A stretch of 64,000 nt of DNA from assembly GCF_026460985.1 (NCBI RefSeq), contig NZ_JAPKNM010000067.1, positions 1 through 64,000 of the forward strand, read 5' to 3'. This DNA is from Sphingomonas sp. Its GTDB lineage: Bacteria; Pseudomonadota; Alphaproteobacteria; Sphingomonadales; Sphingomonadaceae. The notes below the pieces were generated by a model, which was given only the letters and a program-made list of their open reading frames with translations, did not search any database and was not told the origin of the DNA. The position numbers and the translations under genes are program-made. This document shows, piece by piece, positions 56,701 to 64,000 of this stretch (position 1 is its first letter; each line of letters starts with the position of its first letter).

Positions 56701-56826
56701 TTCCGTGGGCTCCGCAGCCCAGGCGGGCGTCGCAAGCCCCGCCGCGACCAACGCGCACAGAGATACTCCGGCACGCGAGAAACTCCGCATGCGGCGCGAC
56801 GTCATATTCTCGCTCATTCTTATCAT
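53731..56826 (-). CDS. TonB-dependent receptor, carbohydrate type
   Basis: The product is 1031 aa. A signal peptide (SFSRAGVSLCALVAAGLATPAWAAE) is followed by an acidic linker, the TonB box region DAIVVTGRRAALQAADERKRNSETIIDSVVSDEAGKLPDNSITEVLQRVAGVTI, the plug, and a long barrel that ends GINLAF with the terminal Phe. There is no STN domain, so it is a transporter without sigma signalling. The plug type (RRAALQAA..RKRNSETIIDSV) is typical of Caulobacter and sphingomonad receptors for oligosaccharides. Among several ATGs, 56826 has GGGGAGG 8-9 bases upstream. It probably imports oligosaccharides made by the neighbouring glycosidases. Confidence 0.93.
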   Translation of the reverse strand: MIRMSENMTSRRMRSFSRAGVSLCALVAAGLATPAWAAEPTEETVSQGAPAASQDTPEPSDQDAQDAIVVTGRRAALQAADERKRNSETIIDSVVSDEAGKLPDNSITEVLQRVAGVTIVRFAALGDPDHFSVEGSGVQVRGLSGVASRLNGREIFSANNGRALLWGDVTPELMAAVDVYKASTADLIEGGTGGQIDLRTKLPFDYSEGWHFAATGELSMGDLAQKADMAGSGLIAGRWSTPIGDIGILADVAYSQFSSSSQFFRMEPYFRTTVGGASYFIPGGFDYGEERFQRKRSGIYGAVQWAPSDALTLTGTFFQSRYKNKLKSWGSFVTSQTLGVDPATSKFDSIGGLLSSDSVFTRDTGTFLPNGSAINSGGNSAFSKSDSLTRDYALSFEWAPSDSPLAIRGAIQRVDSTANSDALNIFRDVAFPSSFGLDLTGNLPQVTLPQSATTGFDNPANYFWTATMPNTVDNTGRLDSANLDLEYKFGDGFFKSVKIGGRWAERTERDLNTGFNWSALGRGWNGSATVNAPQLTFANAAPGDIEKHVFKDFFRGGLPVPANLMFPSQALVGQLDRDLVHRAPPVNFCGPFDWGNATYFNCSSAGPLPASGYGGPGYTRTNGAFVLPQDQTDYLTRTWAGYALVRFGQEDGLGISGNVGVRVVRVENRSSGYYTQGANQFFRDGTLVTLPERSAVVSNGAKFTRFLPSVNLSFAPSESTKIRAGYNITMDNASFSALRASGGLGVTTVDNPNNPTDPNAPRLPPIFVNFTTNSGNPTLKPTMSNNFDLSFEWYPRAGTTFHVAAFYKHISNLPIYTLTQQPVTVHYADGSSSEELAAATDAANAVDPAKIKGIEIGGRAFFDMLPGLLSGLGIEANYTFIDSKNPGDLYRDIDGVSHNDAPVQGMSRHNFNVSLMYERNPISFRVAYSWRSKYLQSTNSNGTNPQYSFFSGPGVSRSVQIALPVYGDAYGTLDAGVRFKVTENFSFSVQGTNLLNATARTLMGGYPDDTLYVRSWFQSDRRISTGINLAF

Positions 56827-57585
56827 CTCAGCAGCCTCCCCAACCCGGCTCCTCTTGAAGCCGCTTCTTGAACCTCTGGAGGGCGCGCCAGTGCTTATGT
56901 CCGGTGCGGCCCTTTTCCGTCCTCGCATGTTCTTTTTATCTACGAAAACAGAAATCTCCTAATGAGATTCATGCAGATCTGCAACAGCTTTGATTTCTCT
57001 CGCGCACTGTGGCTGGATAGCTACATGGCCAACCGCAGAGAGGAAGCGGATCCGAGAACTAAGGTACGAAGATTCGGGCTGTTTCTAACGATCTGGGGCG
57101 AGCTGTGAGTAACCGTGGGGAGCCATCCCTCACCACAGACACGCCCCAACGCGGCGCCTGCAGAATTGGCATATTCGAGTTGTATATTTTATATATGGAA
57201 TCAAAGCTCGTTATCGACTCAAGCTAGCACCCATCGAAACGGCCGCGCCGCCTCCCCAGCTGCCAGTCCTGGATCCATCACATCAACGCGTGCGGTGGCG
57301 GAACTCATTGCGAAGCTCTCTGCCGAGCGGTCGCGCCGTGGACCCTGCGTCAAACGAGTCGAGCTTCACCGCTTGCGGATGGCATGCGACCTATTGGCCG
57401 TGAATCCGAATGCGGTGGGCCCCGCCGCGTCGCTTTCAACCCGATCGCTCGACATCGGAGCGAGGCGGCCGCCACCCTCTTCTTCCTTCCAATCGATCCC
57501 GTGCGAATGGCGAGAACGAAGGCACTTCGCTGACGTCACTGGCCCCGGGCCGATGGCAATCTATCGGCAACCAGGCCTCGCCCCA
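56827..57585. other. 759-bp intergenic region
   Basis: No gene is supported. Near the receptor side it holds an inverted repeat AATCTC-CTAAT-GAGATT (56953-56969) and a 12-bp perfect palindrome TGCAGATCTGCA (56972-56983), candidates for regulatory sites of the receptor gene. An AT-rich patch (TTGTATATTTTATATATGG) around 57178-57197 could be a promoter. Open frames here show no family and no codon bias. Confidence 0.5.
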
Positions 57586-58155
57586 TCATCCACCGACCGG
57601 CTTGAAGCGCGGATCGTAGCGGATGTGGCAGGCGTCGCAGGCCGCATCCAGCTTCTCGCCGGCGCTGAAGAAGGCCTGCTTGTCCTGCTTCTCGGCTGCC
57701 TTGGCAGCCTCGATCGCGACCTTGCGCACCGCTTCCACGGCGCGGTCCCATTCGGCCTCGCGCACGCGGCGCCTGGGCACGAGAAGCGTGTTGGTCACTT
57801 CGGCTAGCGTCAGCGCCGCGCTTTCGGCCTTCTCCCATTCCTCGTCGTTCTTGGGGAAGAGCGAATGCTCGCCGGCCGCGTCGACGACGGAGCCCTGGCG
57901 CTCCCAGATGCCGTCCGCCGAATATTGCAGCACGTGCACCATCAGCTCGTTGAGCGGGAGCTCGGCGTAATAAGGAGCGTCGTCCGCCGCGGCCTGGGCC
58001 AGCGGCTCATCCTGCGCGGCCTGGCGGTTCGCCGCCTCGGGTGCGCTGCACGCCGCCATGGCGAGCAGAAGCGCCGCGGCCAGCGGCGGGAGCGCCTTCG
58101 CCTGCCGCTGGCCGAGCCGCATCTTCGACCATTTCCTCTGGAGCCGTCGCGACAT
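57586..58155 (-). CDS. cytochrome c-type lipoprotein (c556/c'-like)
   Basis: The product is 189 aa. It has a lipoprotein signal (LPPLAAALLLAMAACSAP), then a mostly helical domain and a haem-binding CDACHIRY close to the C terminus, as in cytochromes c' and c556. ATG 58155 has GGAGG 8 bases upstream and lies 17 bp past the stop of a TonB receptor gene, so both are one operon. It probably carries electrons in the periplasm, but no partner is identified. Confidence 0.82.
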   Translation of the reverse strand: MSRRLQRKWSKMRLGQRQAKALPPLAAALLLAMAACSAPEAANRQAAQDEPLAQAAADDAPYYAELPLNELMVHVLQYSADGIWERQGSVVDAAGEHSLFPKNDEEWEKAESAALTLAEVTNTLLVPRRRVREAEWDRAVEAVRKVAIEAAKAAEKQDKQAFFSAGEKLDAACDACHIRYDPRFKPVGG

Positions 58156-58172
58156 ATCGGAAGCCTCCAAGA

Positions 58173-60860
58173 TCAGAGCCGCGAGCGGAAGGAGACGATC
58201 AGCGTCCGGGGAGCGCCCCAGGTGACCGATTGCGCCGCGCTGTTCGACCAGGTGCTGGCGCTGGTATAATATTCCTGGTCGAACAGGTTCCTGACGAGCA
58301 GCGCGGCTTCCCAGCTGCGGTCCTCCGCGCCGAAGCCCAGGCCGAGATTGGTCAGGTTATAGGCGTCCTGATAGGTGAAGGCCGCGTGATTGTCGTTCTG
58401 GTAATAGCCCGAACGGAACGCGTTCGCGATCGTGATGCGCCCCAGATAGCCGCCGATCGGCACGCTGTAATTGAGCCCATAGCTCAGCGTCAGCCTGGGA
58501 ACGCCGGTGACCTGCTTCCCCTCCAGGTCGAAGAACTCGGTGGCGGCGATCTCGGGACGCTGCGCCAGCCACTGAGTCTCGTACTTCGCCAGATTATAGG
58601 CGCCGGCGAAATTCAGGGTCAGGTGGCGGCTGTGCCGATACTGCGTCTGCAGCTCGATGCCCTTGGCCCCGATCCGCTCGACATTGCCCCAGCCGCTGAT
58701 GAAGCTGCCGGGCCGCCGCGGATCCTCGCGTTGCCACGATGCCTGGTAGTTCTTGATCCGCGTATAATAGCCGTTGATGTTGAACTGGAGCCGCCGGTCG
58801 AAGAAGGCGCTCTTCAGGCCCAGCTCGATGTCATAGGTCTGCTCGGGCTTGATATGGCTTTCGGTGGCGGTCTCGTCGGTGGCGAAGAAGATGAAGCCGG
58901 ACTTCACGCCCTTTCCCAGCGAGGAATAGAGCAGGATGTCGTCGGTGACGTCGTAGCTCAGCCCGATATTGGCGGCGGTGAGGTCGGCCTCGATCGGATT
59001 GCCGTCGCGCCAGCCGAAGGCCGGGTCGATCTGGCCGTCGCGGATCGCCTGTGCGGCCGCGATCTGGGCGCCGCTCGCGTTCAGGGCGGTGCCCAGCGCC
59101 GTCAGGTTCTCGCCCGGCCGGTCGAGCTCGTGCGACACCCGGTTGGTCTTCTTCTCGTGCGTCTGCCGCACCCCGAAGTTCAATGTGAAGCCCTTGGCGA
59201 AACGCCAGTCGGCCTGGGCATAAGCCGCAAGGCTCTCCACCCGGGCATCGGTCACCCGCGAATTGTAGACGCCGTCCAGCGACTTCCGGAGCAGCTCCCG
59301 GCCGGCGCCGTCGGCGATCAGGGTGCGGAACTGCGTGGCGCTCGCATACCAGGCGCCGGCATCCTGCCCGTAATAGCTCGGATCGTCGCTGTAGACGCGG
59401 GCGTTCAGATAATAGACGCCGCCCTGATAGTCGAAGGACCCGCCGCCCGGCGACGTGAGCCGCAGCTCCTGCGAGAACTGGCGGTTCCACAGCTGCTGGC
59501 CGCCATTGCTGATGTAGAATTGGCCGTATTGGCCGCCATTCTTGATGTCGAAATCCTGGTAGCGATAGGCGGTGATCGAGGTCAGCGTGTGCCCGCCGAG
59601 ATTCCAGTCGAGCGTGGCCTGGATGCCCCATTGGTTGGTGATCTGCGGCCGTGCCTCGGAATTCGCGATGTCGGTGGTGCCCAACGGGGGCTGGTAGACG
59701 GTCCCGTCGGCATTGTGGAACCACGCCGCCTTCTGGGTGAAGCGGCCGAGATAACCGTAAGTGGCATAGGTCCCCACCGGCGAATAGGCGATGGGCGTGA
59801 GGATCGGGCGCGCACTGCCGTCGGCATAGGTCGCCGGGCCGTTCGAAATCAGCGTGTTGCCGGTGTTGACCCGCTCGTCGGAGCGCAATTTGTCCGCGAT
59901 GATGCGCGCCGTGAAATTGTCCGACGGCTTCCAGAGCAGCTGTGCGCGGCCCGCCAGCTTGTTGCTCTCGCGCCACGTCTCCTTCGCCCGGCCGAACGAC
60001 TGATAGGTGTTGGTGTAGATGCCGTTGCTGCGATCGGCGACGAAGTTGACGCGATAGGCGAGCGTGTCACCGACCAGCGGCCCGGTCGCCGAGAATTTGC
60101 CGCTCAGCGTGTTCAGGTCGCCCGCGAAGATCTCGAAGCTGTGCTGGCTGTCGAAGCTGGGCGCCTTGGTGACGATATTGATCGCGCCGAGCGAGGAATT
60201 CTTGCCGAGCAGCGTCCCCTGCGGCCCGTTGAGCACTTCGATCCGGTCGAGGTCGACATAGTCGCTCCACGCCTGCCCCGAATAATAAAGCGTGACGCCG
60301 TCGACGATGACCGCGACGCTCTGCTCCATCGAATCGTTGGCGCCGCCGCGGCCGAGACCGCGGATCGACGGGCTCACCTTGCGGGCATTCTCGCCGGGAT
60401 TGTTGAGCTGAAGGTTGGGGACCTTGGCGGGCAGGTCCCAGATCGACTTGATGTCCTCGCGGTCGAGCGTGTCGCCGCCCAGCACCGTGATGGGGAGGGG
60501 CACATCCTGGGCAAGCTCCTGCCGGTTGCGTGCGGACACCACGATCTCGTCCCCGCCCCGCGGCTGCTCGGCCACGGCGGCAGCGGGCGTCGGCGCCGGA
60601 TCGGCCGACGCGCCGACCGCCGCCAGCTGCGGTGCTTCGACCGGTGTGGAGCCCGATCCCTCGCCCAGGCGCCGCTTGAGCGCTTCGATCTCCTTGCGCA
60701 GTTCCTGGTTCTCGATCTGCAGATCGCGTTCGCGCGCGTCGGGCGCGGTCTGCGCATGCGCGGGAACCCCGGCGAGCATAAAGATCGATATCGCCGCCCC
60801 TGCGTGGAGCACGTTCCTTTTCCTGCGGACGGAGGCGGCGCGACCCTTGACGTGATTCAC
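58173..60860 (-). CDS. TonB-dependent receptor with N-terminal coiled coil
   Basis: The product is 895 aa. After a signal peptide (AGAAISIFMLAGVPAHAQ) comes a heptad-rich helix, DARERDLQIENQELRKEIEALKRRLGEG (residues ~41-68), then an Ala/Pro linker. The TonB box is DEIVVSARNRQELAQDVPLPITVL. The plug has IRGLGRGGANDSMEQSVAVIVDGVTLYYSGQAWSDYVDLDRIEVLNGPQGTLLGKNSSLGAINIVTK, and the barrel ends LIVSFRSRL, without the usual terminal aromatic. The plug resembles the group annotated for siderophore or small aromatic ligands more than the sugar type. The GTG start at 60860 follows GGGGGAACC. It is cotranscribed with a cytochrome lipoprotein gene. Confidence 0.9.
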   Translation of the reverse strand: MNHVKGRAASVRRKRNVLHAGAAISIFMLAGVPAHAQTAPDARERDLQIENQELRKEIEALKRRLGEGSGSTPVEAPQLAAVGASADPAPTPAAAVAEQPRGGDEIVVSARNRQELAQDVPLPITVLGGDTLDREDIKSIWDLPAKVPNLQLNNPGENARKVSPSIRGLGRGGANDSMEQSVAVIVDGVTLYYSGQAWSDYVDLDRIEVLNGPQGTLLGKNSSLGAINIVTKAPSFDSQHSFEIFAGDLNTLSGKFSATGPLVGDTLAYRVNFVADRSNGIYTNTYQSFGRAKETWRESNKLAGRAQLLWKPSDNFTARIIADKLRSDERVNTGNTLISNGPATYADGSARPILTPIAYSPVGTYATYGYLGRFTQKAAWFHNADGTVYQPPLGTTDIANSEARPQITNQWGIQATLDWNLGGHTLTSITAYRYQDFDIKNGGQYGQFYISNGGQQLWNRQFSQELRLTSPGGGSFDYQGGVYYLNARVYSDDPSYYGQDAGAWYASATQFRTLIADGAGRELLRKSLDGVYNSRVTDARVESLAAYAQADWRFAKGFTLNFGVRQTHEKKTNRVSHELDRPGENLTALGTALNASGAQIAAAQAIRDGQIDPAFGWRDGNPIEADLTAANIGLSYDVTDDILLYSSLGKGVKSGFIFFATDETATESHIKPEQTYDIELGLKSAFFDRRLQFNINGYYTRIKNYQASWQREDPRRPGSFISGWGNVERIGAKGIELQTQYRHSRHLTLNFAGAYNLAKYETQWLAQRPEIAATEFFDLEGKQVTGVPRLTLSYGLNYSVPIGGYLGRITIANAFRSGYYQNDNHAAFTYQDAYNLTNLGLGFGAEDRSWEAALLVRNLFDQEYYTSASTWSNSAAQSVTWGAPRTLIVSFRSRL

Positions 60861-61191
60861 TTCTGGTTCCCCCGGAAATCAGAGTACAAGTTGCCGTCGC
60901 GGCAATCGCTGTGACTGCCGCGTGCAGAGACGATCCATGTTCGGCGGACAGACGAGATCGTCGAACCAAAGCCCGTTGGCTTCGCGCATCGTCTATGGAA
61001 CCGGCGAAAGGGCGGACGGAACCGATAATTGGGCATTTAGATAGAAGCTTTGCATCTATCCGCGCGGGCCCCGGGGGAGTGCCGGACGCCCAAAGCACTT
61101 CGCGTCACATTCTAATGAGCAATGTTTGGTTCTGCCCCACGCCTCTCGGGCCTAGTGCCATGCGATCGATACGACCGCGCGGGAGAGTGCA
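60861..61191. other. 331-bp divergent intergenic region
   Basis: It separates the minus-strand receptor operon from a plus-strand membrane-protein pair, so it should hold both promoters. I see a weak inverted repeat GATAG/CTATC at 61040-61060 around AAGCTT, and no gene. Confidence 0.4.
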
Positions 61192-61818
61192 TTGTCCCAG
61201 TTGATGGCCTGGCTGCAGTTCGTGTTCGGGGCGCATCGCGACGCGGCGGGGCATGTGCTGTCCGATACGTCGTTCAGCGCCCAGCTCCAGTCCTCGGAGC
61301 AACTGTGGATGCTGCTCGAGGGCGCGCATGTCCTGACGCTGATGTTGTTCGCGGGGACGATCCTGTTCGTCGATCTCCGGCTGCTCGGTCTCGTGCTGCG
61401 CGGCACGCCGGTGTCGAAGGTCACTGCCGGCATCCTTCCCTACACGGTCGGCGGGTTTGCCGTGATGCTGATCACCGGGCTCGCATTGTTCTTCGCCAAC
61501 CCGTTCGAATATTATCACAATTTCATCTTCCGCCTGAAGATCGGCTTCCTGCTCGCGGCGGCGGTCAACATCTTCCTGTTCCACCACCGCGTTCAGGCCG
61601 ATCGCGAGAGCTGGGACCTCGCGCCTCGGCCGCCGGCATCGGCCCGCGCCTCCGCGGCGGTCTCGCTCAGCCTGTGGATCGTGGTGATCGTCGCGGGCCG
61701 CTACGTCGCCTATGACTGGTTCCGCTGCGAGACCGCCACCGGCTTCGCCGCAGCCGCCGCGCAATGCGGGGAACATGACGCGACGCTCGCCGCGATCGCG
61801 CCGGAGCTCGCGCAATGA
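61192..61818 (+). CDS. multi-pass membrane protein, DUF6644-like (first of pair)
   Basis: The product is 208 aa with about four membrane helices (LEGAHVLTLMLFAGTILFVDLRLLGLVL; GGFAVMLITGLALFF; FRLKIGFLLAAAVNIFLF; SLSLWIVVIVAGRYVAY). The motif E-x-x-H ... G ... DLRLLG near the start is repeated in the next protein, so the two are distant paralogues. The function is unknown. The TTG start at 61192 has GGGAGAG upstream; ATG 61204 is an alternative. Its end overlaps the next gene by 4 bases. Confidence 0.75.
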   Translation: MSQLMAWLQFVFGAHRDAAGHVLSDTSFSAQLQSSEQLWMLLEGAHVLTLMLFAGTILFVDLRLLGLVLRGTPVSKVTAGILPYTVGGFAVMLITGLALFFANPFEYYHNFIFRLKIGFLLAAAVNIFLFHHRVQADRESWDLAPRPPASARASAAVSLSLWIVVIVAGRYVAYDWFRCETATGFAAAAAQCGEHDATLAAIAPELAQ

Positions 61819-62651
61819 GCGCCGCCATCCGCGACTTCGCGCCCGCGCTGGCCGCGCAGATCGATAAGATCTCGCAGCTGCCCTTCATCCGCTACGTCAA
61901 CGAGACGGTGTGGATCTTCGCGATCGTCGAGACCGCGCATCTGCTGTTCCTCGCCATTCTGGGCGGCGCAGTGCTGATCCTCAATTTGAGGCTGCTCGGC
62001 GCGACGCTCGGCGGGCTGCCGGCGCGGGAAGTGGAACGCGCCACGCGTCCCTGGCTCATCACCGGCATCGCGGGAACGGTCGCGACCGGCTTCGCGATGG
62101 GGCTGACCGCGGTCAACACGATGCTCGGAAGCGCGGCCTTCCTGGTCAAGATGGTGGCGCTGGTCGCCGCGATCCTGTTCAGCCTGGCGGTGGTGCGCGC
62201 GGCGCGGCGCGACGATCCCGCCACTGCCGACGCAGGTGCCGGCGGCAGCGTCCTCGCGGTCTTCGCGACGATATGGTGGCTCGCCTCGCTGTGGCTGTTC
62301 ATGGCCGGCGAGGGCCTGCGGTCGGGCGCGTTCCTGGTGGCGCTGGCCGGCTTCGTCCTGTTCGCCGCGCTGACCACCCGCTGGCGCCGCCTCTATCTCC
62401 TCGGCCTCGCGGCGATCCTAGGCGGGGGTATCCTCGCGGTCGAATGGATCAGCGGCGACGGCGCGCAGGGGCCGGTCTGGCTTCCCTTCGCCCCCATCAT
62501 AGGCGCCACGGCGCTGGTGGCGGCGGTGAGCGCGCTCGAGCGGCGCGAGCCCGGGCGAGTCGCCTCTTCCCCCGCGCGGCTGACAGCCTTCGCCTCGACG
62601 CTGGCATGGATCACGGTGGCCGCGGCCGGGCGCTGGATCGGCTTCAGCTGA
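61815..62651 (+). CDS. multi-pass membrane protein, DUF6644-like (second of pair)
   Basis: The product is 278 aa with about six or seven membrane helices. It shows the same E-x-A-H ... G ... NLRLLG motif (IVETAHLLFLAILGGAVLILNLRLLGATLGG) as its neighbour, with extra C-terminal helices. Overlapping start and stop codons (ATGA) imply a coupled pair and perhaps a heteromeric membrane complex. The conserved His could bind haem, but this is speculation. Confidence 0.78.
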   Translation: MSAAIRDFAPALAAQIDKISQLPFIRYVNETVWIFAIVETAHLLFLAILGGAVLILNLRLLGATLGGLPAREVERATRPWLITGIAGTVATGFAMGLTAVNTMLGSAAFLVKMVALVAAILFSLAVVRAARRDDPATADAGAGGSVLAVFATIWWLASLWLFMAGEGLRSGAFLVALAGFVLFAALTTRWRRLYLLGLAAILGGGILAVEWISGDGAQGPVWLPFAPIIGATALVAAVSALERREPGRVASSPARLTAFASTLAWITVAAAGRWIGFS

Positions 62652-62831
62652 CCCTCTTCCCGTGTTGCAAAGACAAGCGGCATCGGCGCTTCGCCGGTGC
62701 CGCTTTCGTGCTGCGACTTCGCCGCCGGGGCTTATCGCTCCAGCTAATATGGATCGAACGACACGTTCGTTCCGTTTGGCCGCGCCGGCCCATAGGCCCC
62801 TCATGAACTTGTCCAGCTCTGGGGGTTACGC

Positions 62832-64000
62832 ATGTCTGAGAGTCGCACCGGATCCGTCATCTTCTCCAAGCGTGTCGGCCGCCTGGCCGGCGCTGCGCTG
62901 ATCGCGCTCGCCGCCGCGCAGGGCACCGCTTTCGCCCAGTCCGCGCCCGCCGCGCAGCCGGAAGCGAAGGCGCCGGTGCTCGATCGCGCGCAGGTCGACG
63001 CGCTGCTCGCCACGCCGGACAAGGTGACGTTCATCGACGTGCGGCGCGCGGACGAGATCGCGGCGTCCGGAACCGTGCCGGTCTATCTCAACATCCAGGT
63101 TTCGGAGCTCGACCGGTTCCTGCCCTATATCCCGCGCGACCGGCAGATCGTGACCATCTCGAACCATGCCGGCCGCGCCGGCAGGGCGGCTTCGGTGCTG
63201 CGGGACGGCGGGTTCAATGTGGTCGGCGCGGTCGGCATCGAGGATTATGCCGCGAAGGGCGGCACGCTCTACGGCAAGAAGTTCGTAACGCCGGCGATCG
63301 CGGGCGTAGTCGCCGCCGACACGCGCGTCCAGGTCGTGCGCGAGGGCTTCGAGGGAACCGAGGGCCCGGTGGCGCTGCCCGACGGCTCGCTGCTCTTCAC
63401 CGAGAACCGCGCCGACCGCATCGTCAGGATCGCACCCAACGGCGCGGCTTCCACCTATCTCGAGAAGACCGGAGGCGCGAATGCGCTGGCGCTGAACGCC
63501 AAGGGCGAATTGTTCGCGGTCCAGACCGCGCCGTCGGCGATCGCGGTGCTGCAGCCGACGCCCAAGGTGCTGGCGGCGAAATATGAGGGCAAGCCGCTCA
63601 ACCGGCCCAATGATTTCGCGCTCGCGCGCGCCGGCGACATCTATTTCTCCGACCCCGGCGCCAATCCGGGCAACGGCGCGCAGGCGCCGGCGACCCCGGC
63701 GAAGTCGGGCTTCTACTGGCTCGACCGGCGCGGCAAGCTGCACCTGGCGGCGGACGACATCCGCCGGCCCAACGGCGTCGCGCTGAGCGCCGACGAGAAG
63801 ACCGTCTATGTCGCCAACACCGCGGGCGAGTATCTGATCGCCTTCACCGTGAAGCCCGACGGCAGCCTCGCCGAGCGGCGCGACTTCGCCAGGCTCGCCG
63901 GCTTCAAGCAGGAAGCGACCACTGCCAGCAGCGGCGCCGACGGCATCGTCTCCGACGAGGCGGGCCGCGTCTATGTGGCCACCAATGCCGGCATCGAGAT
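62832..64000 (+). CDS. secreted rhodanese-SMP30/gluconolactonase fusion, 5' part
   Basis: At least 389 residues; the frame is open to the window edge. A signal peptide (VGRLAGAALIALAAAQGTAFAQ) is followed by a rhodanese domain at ~50-140 (RAQVDALLATPDKVTFIDVRRADEIAASGTVPVYLNIQVSELDRFLPYIPRDRQIVTISNHAGRAGRAASVLRDGGF). The active-site loop is SNHAGRAG, so the catalytic Cys is Ser. From ~165 an SMP30/gluconolactonase propeller begins (FEGTEGPVALPDGSLLFTENRADRIVRIAPNG, then NRPNDFALARAGDIYFSDPG and IRRPNGVALSADEKTVYVAN), with the usual Glu and Asn metal ligands. It would act on a lactone in the periplasm (inference). It is downstream of, and on the same strand as, the DUF6644-like pair. Confidence 0.85.
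   Translation, partial: MSESRTGSVIFSKRVGRLAGAALIALAAAQGTAFAQSAPAAQPEAKAPVLDRAQVDALLATPDKVTFIDVRRADEIAASGTVPVYLNIQVSELDRFLPYIPRDRQIVTISNHAGRAGRAASVLRDGGFNVVGAVGIEDYAAKGGTLYGKKFVTPAIAGVVAADTRVQVVREGFEGTEGPVALPDGSLLFTENRADRIVRIAPNGAASTYLEKTGGANALALNAKGELFAVQTAPSAIAVLQPTPKVLAAKYEGKPLNRPNDFALARAGDIYFSDPGANPGNGAQAPATPAKSGFYWLDRRGKLHLAADDIRRPNGVALSADEKTVYVANTAGEYLIAFTVKPDGSLAERRDFARLAGFKQEATTASSGADGIVSDEAGRVYVATNAGIE

Noticed and set aside
57115..57807. 230-codon open frame downstream of the second receptor gene
   Set aside because: No ribosome site, no family, poor codon bias, and its 3' part overlaps the cytochrome gene antisense.
58041..60914. 957-codon open frame on the plus strand
   Set aside because: Antisense to the third TonB receptor; no signal peptide or domain.

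Overview
The window is high-GC chromosomal DNA from an alphaproteobacterium that looks like a sphingomonad (Sphingomonas or a close relative). The evidence is the gene order miaB-phoH-ybeY-corC-(sugar dehydrogenase)-lnt-metK-trmB, the many TonB-dependent receptors, remnants of tryptophan-halogenase and SapC genes, and three kinds of REP-like inverted repeats. The species assignment is inference from gene content and order; no 16S gene is present.

Region 1 (1-11.2 kb) is core genome: the 3' end of miaB, then phoH, ybeY, corC, a PQQ-type sugar dehydrogenase, a PHA-granule-associated small protein, lnt, metK with a strong terminator, two degenerate EAL-domain genes in tandem, trmB and tRNA-Lys(UUU). 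Region 2 (11.3-22.1 kb) is accessory and defensive. It holds an RND tripartite efflux operon with a divergent TetR gene and a clear operator, then a LysR-controlled run (aldo/keto reductase, CMD-cupin protein, HbpS/GlcG-like protein). It ends in a recombination scar where a LysR 3' end and an alcohol dehydrogenase 3' end meet head to head.

Region 3 (22.3-56.8 kb) is a large plant-polysaccharide utilisation locus. It carries GH31 (alpha-xylosidase type), GH53 endo-galactanase, two GH43 enzymes, a BD-FAE-like esterase, GH2 beta-galactosidase type, GH97, two GH29 alpha-L-fucosidases and a GH9 endoglucanase-type lipoprotein. Uptake would be by two TonB-dependent receptors. One has an STN signalling domain and sits in an ECF sigma/FecR/receptor/FAD-oxidoreductase operon. 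The set fits fucosylated xyloglucan plus pectic galactan as substrates (inference from enzyme families). Candidate regulators are an IclR protein, the FecI/FecR pair, and an unseen GntR/FadR-type regulator whose consensus-matching palindromes lie just upstream of the GH31 gene and one GH43 gene. The locus also contains an apparently unrelated MarR/monooxygenase pair, a spermidine-synthase-like gene, an XRE-SulP pair and broken genes: an autotransporter end, a SapC end and a tryptophan-halogenase start. The halogenase start and SapC end lie in the same orientation on either side of about 12 kb of glycosidase genes, as if a cassette had replaced the middle of an older receptor-halogenase-SapC operon.

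Region 4 (57.6-64 kb) holds a c-type cytochrome lipoprotein cotranscribed with a third TonB-dependent receptor that has an N-terminal coiled coil. Reading the other way are two paralogous DUF6644-like membrane proteins and, at the window edge, a secreted rhodanese-SMP30/gluconolactonase fusion whose rhodanese loop lacks the catalytic cysteine.
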